A program made the position numbers and the translations under genes. A stretch of DNA of 64,000 nucleotides from Arachidicoccus rhizosphaerae (GTDB lineage: Bacteria > Bacteroidota > Bacteroidia > Chitinophagales > Chitinophagaceae): the NCBI RefSeq assembly GCF_900107765.1, contig NZ_FNQY01000015.1, forward strand, positions 1 through 64,000, written 5' to 3'. This document shows positions 44,258 to 53,601 of this stretch, piece after piece. The notes under the pieces were generated by a model. That model was not told where the DNA came from. It did not search any database and was given only the letters and a program-made list of their open reading frames with translations. Position 1 is the stretch's first letter; each line of letters starts with the position of its first letter.

Positions 44258-46777
44258 ATGAAAAATTCCAACAAAAAAATTAGACAAAACCTGTATCCAG
44301 ACAATGCTCAGAAACTGGTTGTAAAGGTCGACAGTGAAGTACTCTTTAAATCTGGCATTATCAGATGTATACCGGACCGTACTTATTATCTGGGTAAATT
44401 CCCACATGCACCGGAATCTAGGCAAGTATGTATTTGTCGGACACACCCTGGGGGCTCCACCAGTTTCTTATTAACAGGTATTAATGGACAAAGGGGTATA
44501 TTTGAAGCCGCAATGACAGAAATTGCCCTGGACGAGGAAAATTTTGAACTTACTAAGTCTATATTTAATTTAAAAATTACTGAGGATGAAAAATCAGTGG
44601 AGCGCTTAATTTATGATGCTCTTGAAATTCATTCTAAACTTAACAGGCCACTCCCTGCTGAACTGGAAACCGGTCTACATATTCTTCAATATAATGAACA
44701 GGAAGTTAATGGGGCCGCAAGTTTATCACCCTTCCAAAAAAAGACAGAACAAATAGAAAAATATGTTTCTGATAAAAAACATGAACTAAAGGAAAGCCAA
44801 TTTAAGAAAAAGTACAGAAGAGGCAGCAAGCACTTCAAAAAAGGGAATACGCCTCAAAATAGTTCACAAAAAAATAATATTAAAAAAGAAAACAATCAAG
44901 GAAAAGCAAATGGACCAATTATCGGCAAAATCTTTGACAAACAGTCGGAAGAATTGACTAGGGTAATCATGGGCAATGCACTTTTTACATCCAATGTCCC
45001 ATTGCCCAAGGAATTAATCCAGGCGCTTTTAGACGAAGTTCGTGCAGGTGGTCTTACCAGCGAAAAAATCAAGAAAATCCTTCAAGAGCAGATAACAAGA
45101 AAGGAGCATAAGCTTACAACAAAGAAAAACCATTTAAAGGGCTCATATGATGACCAGGTAGGGGAACCATTTACCCAGTATTTAGCTCTTAATCCCACAA
45201 ATAGTGAGGCTTCTCCTGTGAAAATAAATAATACAGAACAGACGGGTAACGACGAACAGTTCAATTCAATTCCTAGCAGCAACCAGCACAAGGAAGATAA
45301 AACGACCTTCGACAGCAATAACTCTAATAAGGATAAGATGGACAACGCTAAAGCAGATGTATTTAGTGAGGCCACTAATGTGGTTGATTCTAACACCACA
45401 GATGCAATTAATGAAAGACAAGATGCAACCATTAACGTAGAATCAAATTCTTATAAGGAGCGCAAATTAGATGATGTCCTCAACAAAGAAAAGCAATCAA
45501 ATCCTGATAACTTATCGGTGGATTCAGGTGAAAAACTAGCGCGTACCTTTGGTGCATATTTAAATTTAGGCCTTAATCAGGGCTCAGAATTCCCATTGGA
45601 AGATTATACTTTATTGGCGCAAAGACTTATCAAAAAATTTCCCGACGTTTTTGACTTTCAAACAACACTCAGCCATCCAAACAAAAATCAACTGGATCTA
45701 TCCGCAAACTCAAAAAACAATATTACAAACCTTACCAATAAACAGGAAAACAGCACTGGTAACAAAAAACGAAATCTAAAAATAAATACCCCTGAATCCA
45801 ATGGCCGCGAGGAATTCGAGAAAGCTATTCGTAAACTTTCTGAAGAAAAAAATCGGGAAGCACTCGAAGAATTGGGCCCGGATGTGCCCAATTATGATCC
45901 AAATTATTGTAAGCATTGGAGTATTTATGACTGGCGAAATTTCCTGGATGAAGACAGGCACGTAGAAAACGACAATTCCCTTCTGCTGCCAGGTCAATTT
46001 CAACCTTTAATGTATTTATTTAGAGCATGGGTAAGAGATGTAGATGCGCACGAGGCCACCTTAAAGGAATTACAGTACCTAAAGACACATCCTGCAGTAT
46101 TAAGTGACAGACAAATACTTACTCAGGACTATAAGCCAACTTTTGAAGAAATTGAATTCCAATTTGATATCTGCAATCAGTTTGCTACCGCCTTCAACAC
46201 ATCCGACAAATTAATGGCAATTGCACATATGGAAGAAATGCTGGAAAAATTTCCAGAGAATCCTTTTTTCTGGCACCGGTTGCATCGCTTCCATATAGAG
46301 ATGGGCAATAAAGAACAAGCGTTTAGAACTGTATGTCGCAGGTTTAATACAAGCAAAGATCGACAAGCGGCCGTCGTAGGGTATTTTATAGAATTATTTA
46401 AAGAAAATAAGGCCTCCTTATTAACGGATTTCTTAAAAGAAACAATACTTTTCGAAAAGCATTTATCAGATCCGGCACCGACTTTTAATGAGCAATACTA
46501 TCACCATTATTACCAAACTTTGGCCCTTCATTTTACCACAACAAATCAGTGGATGGAGTTCATTACGTTAGTAGACCTTTTCTACGAAATGGCTACTTCC
46601 AGAAATGATTTATTTCGCAAGAAATTCTGGAATATCTTATATAGTGAGGCTGTTTTCTTTATGAATGAGGTACTAATTACCTTGAATGATAAAAGGGAGT
46701 TCAAAGACACCTTCTTAGAATGCCTCCATCATGATGAATCACTCGGAGATGGCGCTGAGTCAAAGGAAGATCTATAA
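44258..46777 (+). CDS. Large protein of unknown function with a disordered middle
   Basis: An 839-residue protein that I do not recognise. There is no signal peptide or membrane segment. Three parts are visible. The N-terminal domain (residues 1-150) has mixed strands and helices, with IIRCIPDRTYYLGKFPHAPE. The middle (about 160-590) is highly charged and Asn/Lys/Ser/Asp-rich, clearly low-complexity and probably disordered. The C-terminal part (about 590-830) is helical with a TPR-like rhythm: EEMLEKFPENPFFWHRLHRF and IEMGNKEQAFRTVCRRF. This layout suggests a scaffold or interaction protein. A terminator follows at 46956-47002. Confidence 0.65.
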   Translation: MKNSNKKIRQNLYPDNAQKLVVKVDSEVLFKSGIIRCIPDRTYYLGKFPHAPESRQVCICRTHPGGSTSFLLTGINGQRGIFEAAMTEIALDEENFELTKSIFNLKITEDEKSVERLIYDALEIHSKLNRPLPAELETGLHILQYNEQEVNGAASLSPFQKKTEQIEKYVSDKKHELKESQFKKKYRRGSKHFKKGNTPQNSSQKNNIKKENNQGKANGPIIGKIFDKQSEELTRVIMGNALFTSNVPLPKELIQALLDEVRAGGLTSEKIKKILQEQITRKEHKLTTKKNHLKGSYDDQVGEPFTQYLALNPTNSEASPVKINNTEQTGNDEQFNSIPSSNQHKEDKTTFDSNNSNKDKMDNAKADVFSEATNVVDSNTTDAINERQDATINVESNSYKERKLDDVLNKEKQSNPDNLSVDSGEKLARTFGAYLNLGLNQGSEFPLEDYTLLAQRLIKKFPDVFDFQTTLSHPNKNQLDLSANSKNNITNLTNKQENSTGNKKRNLKINTPESNGREEFEKAIRKLSEEKNREALEELGPDVPNYDPNYCKHWSIYDWRNFLDEDRHVENDNSLLLPGQFQPLMYLFRAWVRDVDAHEATLKELQYLKTHPAVLSDRQILTQDYKPTFEEIEFQFDICNQFATAFNTSDKLMAIAHMEEMLEKFPENPFFWHRLHRFHIEMGNKEQAFRTVCRRFNTSKDRQAAVVGYFIELFKENKASLLTDFLKETILFEKHLSDPAPTFNEQYYHHYYQTLALHFTTTNQWMEFITLVDLFYEMATSRNDLFRKKFWNILYSEAVFFMNEVLITLNDKREFKDTFLECLHHDESLGDGAESKEDL

Positions 46778-47129
46778 AATATTGGTATTAAGCACTTAAA
46801 AACACTAATCAGGAATTACTCAAAATATTAAAAATATTTAGCCACATGGGCCATGAAAAAGCAATAGTTTTTGTTTTGTTTTCATTTTAAAATAAGGGAA
46901 TAAATAAAATCATTATATTTTTCATTAATATATCCTATTCAACCCTTTATATTGTCAGTTTGGCTCATTAAAAGTTGAACTACTTCTTAATAAGCCAAAC
47001 TGTTTTCCTATTATTTTTATTTATACCATTTTCAGTAAGGAGATTCTATACTATCATCCTCAGTGGCTGCCAATATTAATAATCTCAGAACCAAAGCGCT
47101 GTAGTAAGTACTTATTTTTTTAAACAGTA
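46778..47129. other. Convergent intergenic region
   Basis: About 350 bases between the convergent large gene and the ComA-like gene, holding one clear terminator. Confidence 0.4.
46956..47022 (+). terminator. Intrinsic terminator after the 839-residue gene
   Basis: CAGTTTGGCT at 46956-46965 and AGCCAAACTG at 46993-47002 form a 10-base stem extended by ATTAA/TTAAT after one mismatch. It is followed by TTTTCCTATTATTTTTATTT. It lies about 180 bases past the plus-strand stop; the minus side has no T-tract. Confidence 0.75.
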
Positions 47130-48014
47130 TTATAAATTTTTAGGCGTTAATTTTACGGTAGGGTTGGCCTTCGTAGATTTGGAGGCCTTTTTAGAGGTAT
47201 TAATTTGATTCTTACATTCAGAGGCTCTACCAACTGCTGCTTTTTGCCTTTCAATGGGCACAAACTGCTTAAATGTATCACCTCTCAAACCAATTCTTAA
47301 TGTTTCCAATGGAATTACATCCTCAGGGGCGATATTACCCAGATTAACATTGGGACCAAGCAAACTGATAAACCAGGCCTGTTGGCTTTTATTGGGCGCT
47401 TCCCATAAAATACTATCCTTAGGAACATTTTTCAGAATTTTATTGACCAAAGCCACATGGGCATTTCCATTAGGGCGATAAATACCAACCGTACCACTTT
47501 CCCTAGCTTCTGCAATTACTTTCCAAGCTCCTGCCTCCAACTCTTTATTCATCATCGAAATCCAAAGGTTCGGGCGAATCATAATACCTTCTTCTTTTGA
47601 CCCGACCTCAGACAAAACAATAAAATCTTTGCTCAGTTGTTGAATATAGTGGCATTTTTGATCATGATTCATTTCAATAGATCCATCTGATACTTCAACA
47701 CAGGCCATTTTATATTTACCGATAAGTTTTCTGTATTCATCAAACATTCCTCTAATAATGAAGGCCTCAAACAAGGTACCTCCAAAATAAGTTTTAATAC
47801 CTGCCTCATGGTATAAACTCAGTTTTTTATCCAGTTCTTTAGTTATAATAGAGGTTCCGAATCCCAATTTGACAATATCTGTATAGTCATCACTTCTACT
47901 AATTAAATCTTCAGCCTGTCTCAGGCTGAGTCCTTTATCCATCACCATGGTGATTCCACTCTCTCTGGATTTAATTGTTCTTTGGGGTAAACCAGGTAAT
48001 TCAAAATTATACAT
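47130..48014 (-). CDS. Phosphosulfolactate synthase-like protein (ComA family)
   Basis: A 294-residue cytoplasmic protein of the ComA family, which joins sulfite to phosphoenolpyruvate to make phosphosulfolactate. It is a TIM barrel with the family's landmarks: ESGITMVMDKGLSLRQAEDL near residue 20, DIVKLGFGTS, KTYFGGTLFEAFI, ACVEVSDGSIEM, KDFIVLSEVGSKEEG and ILWEAPNKSQQAWFI. The last 40 residues are Lys/Ser/Thr-rich and look like a tail outside the barrel. In methanogens the reaction starts coenzyme M synthesis; in Bacteroidota a sulfonate such as a sulfonolipid precursor is a possible product, but there are no neighbouring pathway genes here. The family assignment is strong; the product is inferred. 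Confidence 0.82.
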   Translation of the reverse strand: MYNFELPGLPQRTIKSRESGITMVMDKGLSLRQAEDLISRSDDYTDIVKLGFGTSIITKELDKKLSLYHEAGIKTYFGGTLFEAFIIRGMFDEYRKLIGKYKMACVEVSDGSIEMNHDQKCHYIQQLSKDFIVLSEVGSKEEGIMIRPNLWISMMNKELEAGAWKVIAEARESGTVGIYRPNGNAHVALVNKILKNVPKDSILWEAPNKSQQAWFISLLGPNVNLGNIAPEDVIPLETLRIGLRGDTFKQFVPIERQKAAVGRASECKNQINTSKKASKSTKANPTVKLTPKNL

Positions 48015-48363
48015 GGATCTTTTCTTAAATAAGTTTTACGGCACTATTGACTTCTCTGAACACCCCTAAAAAGCTAATGGAAGCGACTATTTCCTAAATA
48101 GTGCATACATTTTCAGTTAGGTATCAATTCAGAATGCGCGTCTTTATGATGGTAGATGATTCCGCAACCTCCAACCATTAATTGAAAGACTTTTTACATT
48201 GATTTGCCCCACAATATTACGTGATAATTAATTTTTTACAAACAGCATCCAATAATTTAACGAAAAACAATTGATTTACAGGAAACTATAACTAACAATA
48301 TTACACAAAGTCATTTTTAAAGAACTATCCGATTAAATATAATAAAATTCAGATTCTAGTTTT
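48015..48363. other. Intergenic region at the border of the xylan locus
   Basis: About 350 AT-rich bases without a gene or recognised site. Confidence 0.4.
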
Positions 48364-50133
48364 TTAATTTACCCCCTTGGGCAAACTTAATACCTGTCCT
48401 GCTTTTAATAAGGCATTTTCTAACCTATCATAGGGTACGTTTTGTACAGGCAGGTCATTTTTTAGGGCTAAGGTTGCAGCAATACCTGCCGCCTCCCCTA
48501 AGGCCATGAATACAGGTTCCATGCGAATACTACCATAAGCAATATGTGTGGCAGAAAGGCATACAGGAACCAATATATTTTCCGACTCGTTCATTTTTGG
48601 TATAATTACGTCGTAAGGAATGGGATAAGGTATAGGGACCGCAATCTGTACATCCCCTTCATTTTGAACATCTCCCTTATCCGATATATATCGCTGGGTA
48701 TTATGACTATCCATTGTGTATGCACCCATTGCAATGCCATGAGGCGCATTAGCCGCCAAAACATCTTTTTCACTCATTACATAATCACTCACCATTCGCC
48801 TGGCTTCTCTGACATAAAGAGCATATGGGAAGTGACCATTATCTTTAAATTCATCCTTAGGTAATCCCCAACGGCTAAAGGAGGCACGTACGTCTTGCGG
48901 AATATCCAGATCGTTTTGAACCGTCCAGATGAATCCCAATGTCCAATACCGGTGACGCTTAGCGATATGTAACCGCGCCTTATAAGAGGCTGTTAAATAA
49001 CCTTTGTTCCAACCAATTGCATCCATGGAAATCCCACAATCATTATTGGCATCTATTTTACTATTGGGCAATGGAGACACTTTCCACATCCTCTTCTCAC
49101 CCAACTTCGCGGCACGTATAAGGAGTTCAAAATCATCTCTTTGGTAGCCTTTGGGCTTTTTCACCCGAATCCTATTTGCCGAATCATTAGTCAGACACAT
49201 TCTATAACAATAGGCCTGTAATAAATCATCTCTTTCTCCATCCATTTTTTTTATACTCGTTTCTATCCCATGCAGCAAGCCGCTTTTAGGGTTTCCAGCC
49301 ATTCTATAGGGAGAAATACCTCTTGGCAAATTGTTTTTAATTGATAATTTTTTTTCAACACCATTAATGGTTTCTTTATAATTTGCATTTGCTTCTCGGC
49401 CAACTGCAAAACTAATGCCTGCCAGAGCCATTAAATCACCTTCATATGAAGCATCAATAAATAATTTAGCCTTATAGACTTGCCCATTATCCATTCGTAT
49501 ACTTCCTAACCTGGACATTTGACCATTGTATCCTTTTTGCTTGTCCGGCTTTTGGCGTCTATCCAGCGCTACTGATTTAACAACGGTTACTGCTGCATCT
49601 GACAGCATAGATTCAAAGACTTTTTCTGCCACATGCGGCTCAAATGTCCACATCAATGAGTCCTTGAGTTTGTAAATGCCATAGAGTTTTTTACGATAAC
49701 TGTTAAGAGTTCCAGATTTCCAGCTGGCATCCTTTTGATAATACTTGTAGATCTGATGATAAAACTCTCTGGCAAGTCCTCCAATAATTGCCGGATTGCC
49801 AATATCAGTCCATCCCAGGCCGCTAGCCGTCATGCCGCCTATATGAGCATCCGGACTAATCAGCAGTACTTTGAATCCAGACTCCCCCCCTGTCTTACTA
49901 GCTGCTATTGCAGACATAATACCTCCCGGAGTAGCACCATACACCACTATATCATATTTTGCTACAGTATCACTGGCAGCCAATAAACTATACAAATGAA
50001 AGTCTTCTTTTACGTTTCTAAACTCAAGTCCATTAGCTCTTCCAAAATTCGCATGAACAACTAAAGTCATCAATACATAAATTATTCTTTTTGGCAACAG
50101 ACAGAATCTGTTATTGTATTTTTTATTATGCAT
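48364..50133 (-). CDS. Exported FAD-dependent oxidoreductase (FAD_oxidored family)
   Basis: A 589-residue exported flavoprotein. The signal peptide is near residues 12-35 (RIIYVLMTLVVHANFGRA). The FAD motif YDIVVYGATPGGIMSAIAAS lies at about residues 60-79, followed by GGMTASGLGWTDIG and LFIDASYEGDLMALAG, landmarks of the FAD_oxidored family that is common in Bacteroidota glycan loci. The C-terminus has VCLSATHIAYGSIRMEPVFM and GEAAGIAA. It may oxidise a sugar or a lignin-related unit, but no member's reaction lets me name it here. It is downstream of GH115, with a terminator between them. Confidence 0.85.
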   Translation of the reverse strand: MHNKKYNNRFCLLPKRIIYVLMTLVVHANFGRANGLEFRNVKEDFHLYSLLAASDTVAKYDIVVYGATPGGIMSAIAASKTGGESGFKVLLISPDAHIGGMTASGLGWTDIGNPAIIGGLAREFYHQIYKYYQKDASWKSGTLNSYRKKLYGIYKLKDSLMWTFEPHVAEKVFESMLSDAAVTVVKSVALDRRQKPDKQKGYNGQMSRLGSIRMDNGQVYKAKLFIDASYEGDLMALAGISFAVGREANANYKETINGVEKKLSIKNNLPRGISPYRMAGNPKSGLLHGIETSIKKMDGERDDLLQAYCYRMCLTNDSANRIRVKKPKGYQRDDFELLIRAAKLGEKRMWKVSPLPNSKIDANNDCGISMDAIGWNKGYLTASYKARLHIAKRHRYWTLGFIWTVQNDLDIPQDVRASFSRWGLPKDEFKDNGHFPYALYVREARRMVSDYVMSEKDVLAANAPHGIAMGAYTMDSHNTQRYISDKGDVQNEGDVQIAVPIPYPIPYDVIIPKMNESENILVPVCLSATHIAYGSIRMEPVFMALGEAAGIAATLALKNDLPVQNVPYDRLENALLKAGQVLSLPKGVN

Positions 50134-50232
50134 GCGTCATGATTTTTAAAATAAACTATTTCAATTTTCAAGACATCAATCACTTTAAACATCATGATTT
50201 TCAATCTTTTAGAATAAAATCTATTATTAATT

Positions 50233-50301
50233 AAAAAAGCCCGAAAGTCGTTAATGAATTCACTTTTCCAAACCTAAAAAGCAATTCTCTGACTATCGGG
50301 C
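50233..50301 (-). terminator. Intrinsic terminator after the GH115 gene
   Basis: GCCCGA-A-AGTC at 50239-50249 and GACT-A-TCGGGC at 50291-50301 form a GC-rich stem with one A-A mismatch and a 41-base loop. On the minus strand it is followed by TTTTTTAATTAA. It lies about 90 bases past the GH115 stop, so the FAD gene probably has its own promoter. Confidence 0.65.
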
Positions 50302-50387
50302 ACCACTTCACTCAAACTTTATTCTTAAACCCTAACAATAAACACAAAATTTATAATTTAAAACATCAAAATTTCGGTAACCGGTTC

Positions 50388-53300
50388 CTAATCGGGACAA
50401 TTAACAATGGTAGGTCTTGGGCCTTCATAAGAAGGCTTCAGGCCTCCTAAGTCAATAACCACTTTTTGTATTATAATACCAGGATCTCCTGTAATAATCT
50501 TTAAGGTATGCTTACCAGGCTTATCAATATATAAGGTAGAGACATTCACTGCTGCATTACGCTGAACATGAGTCGCCCAGTCCTGCGAGTATTCAGGAGC
50601 TGAAGAAGACGGATAATCCACTGCCCCTTCATCAATGGACACACCATAGGTGGTTTGCACGGTAGAGACTTCATGGAAACCAAAATCCCTATTAGAGCTT
50701 AAAGGGAAAGTAGGCAAAACATATGTATAAACCTTAACCATACCTCTATGAAAACAATAAAAATCATACTGTAAATTGGGTGCATTGGTATATTTAGGGT
50801 TAATCACTGGCAATATGGGACTGCCCATCATCACAGCAGTATCTGTACCTCTATATCCTAAATCAGGAATCAGTTGCATTTTTACACCTCTGGTTTCAGA
50901 TTTACGTGTATATCCATTTGCTGGGATGACAACTACTCCGTTTTGTTCTACATATAATCCTTTCAAGCTATCGCATGAGTTATCATTAACCTGAGCTGCC
51001 ACCAATAACCGCTGCTGGCCAGCTTTAGTAACTAGATCAATATATCCTGTATAACGCCCTGGCTTTTGTAGTTTATGCCAGTCTATATCTACACTTACCC
51101 TTTCTGCTTCATTTACTTTTCCAGATTTCATATTCACTACAATCCAGGGATTACTTGTCTTTACTGCCCACTCCAATGGCTGACTTCCCGTATTATAAAT
51201 ATCAAAATAATGTTGTTTACCAGAGAGCTGTTCGAAGATGGGAAGAATATTAAAAGAACCATCCACCCCCACATTACCAGCCCCTTCTGCTTTAACTTTT
51301 ATTACTCCTAAGGCAGGAAGATCAAGTGAATATAATTTAGGTTTTTCAAAATAAGAGGCGGTAACTCCATTAACCATGGATATCACATGATTCCATTTTC
51401 CCCCCAGCAGTTGATTATAATTTTTTGTCATCAACTGCAGACTATCATATATTACATCCACTTGTTTTTTAAGAGAGTTTGCACTGCTATTCCCATTATA
51501 ATAAGCATGCCTTTGCTGTTGGGCTATAAGCCACATTCGGTTCATTAAACTGGCACCAATAACTGGATACAATACCAATTCATAAAAAGAAGGCCGAAAT
51601 TCTTCTGACAATTGATCGTAAATAGTTTTGGCTTTGTTTTGGATGTCTAAATATTGCTGAATCCTATTCTCTGCTTCTTCATAATTATCAAAAGAATACT
51701 CGGTTTCCGTAGCAATTTCTCTTTGATGCTTATTTGAATTCCATTCAAATCCCCAAGCCATCGCTTCCGGTTTTTTGGAAAATGCCAGTTGATTGTAACT
51801 CCGGGTTATCTCCTGCAAAGATTTATAATACTTTTTCCCATATATTTTGGCCAGCCAACTTGCCTGAAAAATAGGAGAATTGTCAAAACTAAAGCTGTCT
51901 ATGGCGTAAGCCATACTTAAAAACTGTGTGACAGGGGCCTCTACTGATTTAATATCTCCCGCATTGAGCAGCCAATATCTGGTAGCACCTGTCAGATAGG
52001 CTTTATGTAGCTCCTCATACATTAAATTCGGAGGTGTACTTGCAATCCACAGATAGTCATGAGGCATACCTAAATATGATGCGTGATAATACACCCCAGA
52101 ACCACCTGGACGCTTTCGTTCAGTTTCATTGGAAAGTTGCTTTAAATAACCAAAATTATCATCTGGCCATACTAAAGTAACTTCTCCTGGGACTTTAAGT
52201 CCGGCATTATATATTGCTAAAACTTCTTTATAGGGAACGAAGATTTGTGGAATATCCTCCATTGGCGTATCTATATGTTTTTCCAGTAAGCTCCTCTGAT
52301 CTTTTAAAGCCTGATCTACTAGTTTCACCCTTTCTGCCATGGAATAATCGCCTTGCATTTCCTTATCATGCAATCCTCTTAATGCCAGAGTCCAGACATT
52401 TTCATAGGGTGCATTCTCACTTACTCTTTTGTCCAGAATTTTCAATATCCCTGCACGATTCGTCTTATAATCCCACTCTCCCATCGTCTTAGTATCCCAT
52501 TCGGAAGCATTATTGAACAAAAGTGGTTCTGGATGCGTTGAACCCATTACAATTCCAAAACTATCAGCAATCACTTTATTCTCAGGATATTTATTAAAAG
52601 CACTGGACCCTGGATGCATGGCGGGACATAGATAATTAGCTTTTAGTCTTAGCAAGAGTTCAAAAACGGCCTTATAGGTTTTAGGACCAATATTGTGTAC
52701 AGGATCATATGTTTTACTAGCCCATGGCCGTAGGCCCCAATCTTCATCGTTTATAAATAGCCCTCTGTATTTCACAGTGGGTTTAATTGAAATATAATCT
52801 TTAATTTTCAAGGCAATTACAGGTTGTTTTTTTACAGGAACATCTGCCCAGAAATACCATGGAGATATCCCGATTTTCTCAGAAATTGTAAATAAGCCAT
52901 AGGCTACCGCCCTACGATCACTACCAGCTATAACAAGCGCCTGTTTTACATCCTTAAATGGATGGTCAACCATAAACATCCCATAGCGTTCCCACTGTCC
53001 TTTTAAAGAATCCACATTGATTCTTCCAGATTTAATCAGTTGCTGGATCCACTGGTTTCCATCAATGGTTCCGGCGATTATCAAATAATCTGCTTTAGAA
53101 GGTTCGTTTAATTGTTTTGGAAATTTTCCAGTCACGCGTTCCACATCTTCACTAAATAAATGCTTATACGTGCCAATTGCCGACTTATCATGAACATCTG
53201 TCAAAATCTCTGCTTCTGATAATAAAAATCCATGAAGATTCTGACGTTCACCAGCGGCATTACTTAACTCAATTTGCCCATACCCTTTTTTCAAACCCAC

Positions 53301-53435
53301 TCCAGAAATCAAAAGCCCTATACAGAAAAGAATCATAATGATACCCTTATGCCTGATAACAATGCGATAGGGAGACGTTTTAGAATGCCTTATACTAATC
53401 ATTTGACTAAAGATTCTACTTTTAATTACACTCAT
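50388..53435 (-). CDS. Glycoside hydrolase family 115, alpha-glucuronidase-like
   Basis: A 1015-residue exported protein of family GH115, which removes (4-O-methyl-)glucuronic acid from glucuronoxylan chains. The signal segment is near residues 28-53 after a long basic N-terminus; later start codons are possible. The N-terminal domain has a non-catalytic fold with LVIAGSDRRAVAYGLFTISEKIGISPWYFWADVPV. The catalytic barrel follows with VKYRGLFINDEDWGLRPWA, LLRLKANYLCPAMHPGSSAF, WTLALRGLHDKEMQG and VTLVWPDDNFGYLKQL. The C-terminal region with a YDFYCFHRG segment is the family's late beta-rich domain. Its presence next to GH43 and a GH5-like enzyme points to arabinoglucuronoxylan as target. Confidence 0.9.
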   Translation of the reverse strand: MSVIKSRIFSQMISIRHSKTSPYRIVIRHKGIIMILFCIGLLISGVGLKKGYGQIELSNAAGERQNLHGFLLSEAEILTDVHDKSAIGTYKHLFSEDVERVTGKFPKQLNEPSKADYLIIAGTIDGNQWIQQLIKSGRINVDSLKGQWERYGMFMVDHPFKDVKQALVIAGSDRRAVAYGLFTISEKIGISPWYFWADVPVKKQPVIALKIKDYISIKPTVKYRGLFINDEDWGLRPWASKTYDPVHNIGPKTYKAVFELLLRLKANYLCPAMHPGSSAFNKYPENKVIADSFGIVMGSTHPEPLLFNNASEWDTKTMGEWDYKTNRAGILKILDKRVSENAPYENVWTLALRGLHDKEMQGDYSMAERVKLVDQALKDQRSLLEKHIDTPMEDIPQIFVPYKEVLAIYNAGLKVPGEVTLVWPDDNFGYLKQLSNETERKRPGGSGVYYHASYLGMPHDYLWIASTPPNLMYEELHKAYLTGATRYWLLNAGDIKSVEAPVTQFLSMAYAIDSFSFDNSPIFQASWLAKIYGKKYYKSLQEITRSYNQLAFSKKPEAMAWGFEWNSNKHQREIATETEYSFDNYEEAENRIQQYLDIQNKAKTIYDQLSEEFRPSFYELVLYPVIGASLMNRMWLIAQQQRHAYYNGNSSANSLKKQVDVIYDSLQLMTKNYNQLLGGKWNHVISMVNGVTASYFEKPKLYSLDLPALGVIKVKAEGAGNVGVDGSFNILPIFEQLSGKQHYFDIYNTGSQPLEWAVKTSNPWIVVNMKSGKVNEAERVSVDIDWHKLQKPGRYTGYIDLVTKAGQQRLLVAAQVNDNSCDSLKGLYVEQNGVVVIPANGYTRKSETRGVKMQLIPDLGYRGTDTAVMMGSPILPVINPKYTNAPNLQYDFYCFHRGMVKVYTYVLPTFPLSSNRDFGFHEVSTVQTTYGVSIDEGAVDYPSSSAPEYSQDWATHVQRNAAVNVSTLYIDKPGKHTLKIITGDPGIIIQKVVIDLGGLKPSYEGPRPTIVNCPD

Positions 53436-53601
53436 ATTATTACAAAATATTATACATAAAGTCTAAATCCACATAAATTATATGCTCACAATAAATATTG
53501 TTTGACCCTTATATTCATTATTATTTTATTACTTCTTAAGTATCCTAATTCAACCCAGACATTATAATTCTTAGAATCCATTTATAAAATAAAAAATGGG
53601 T

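Noticed and set aside
45082-46003. Minus-strand frames inside the 839-residue gene.
   Set aside because: They mirror the low-complexity Asn/Lys/Ser-rich stretch and have no independent support.
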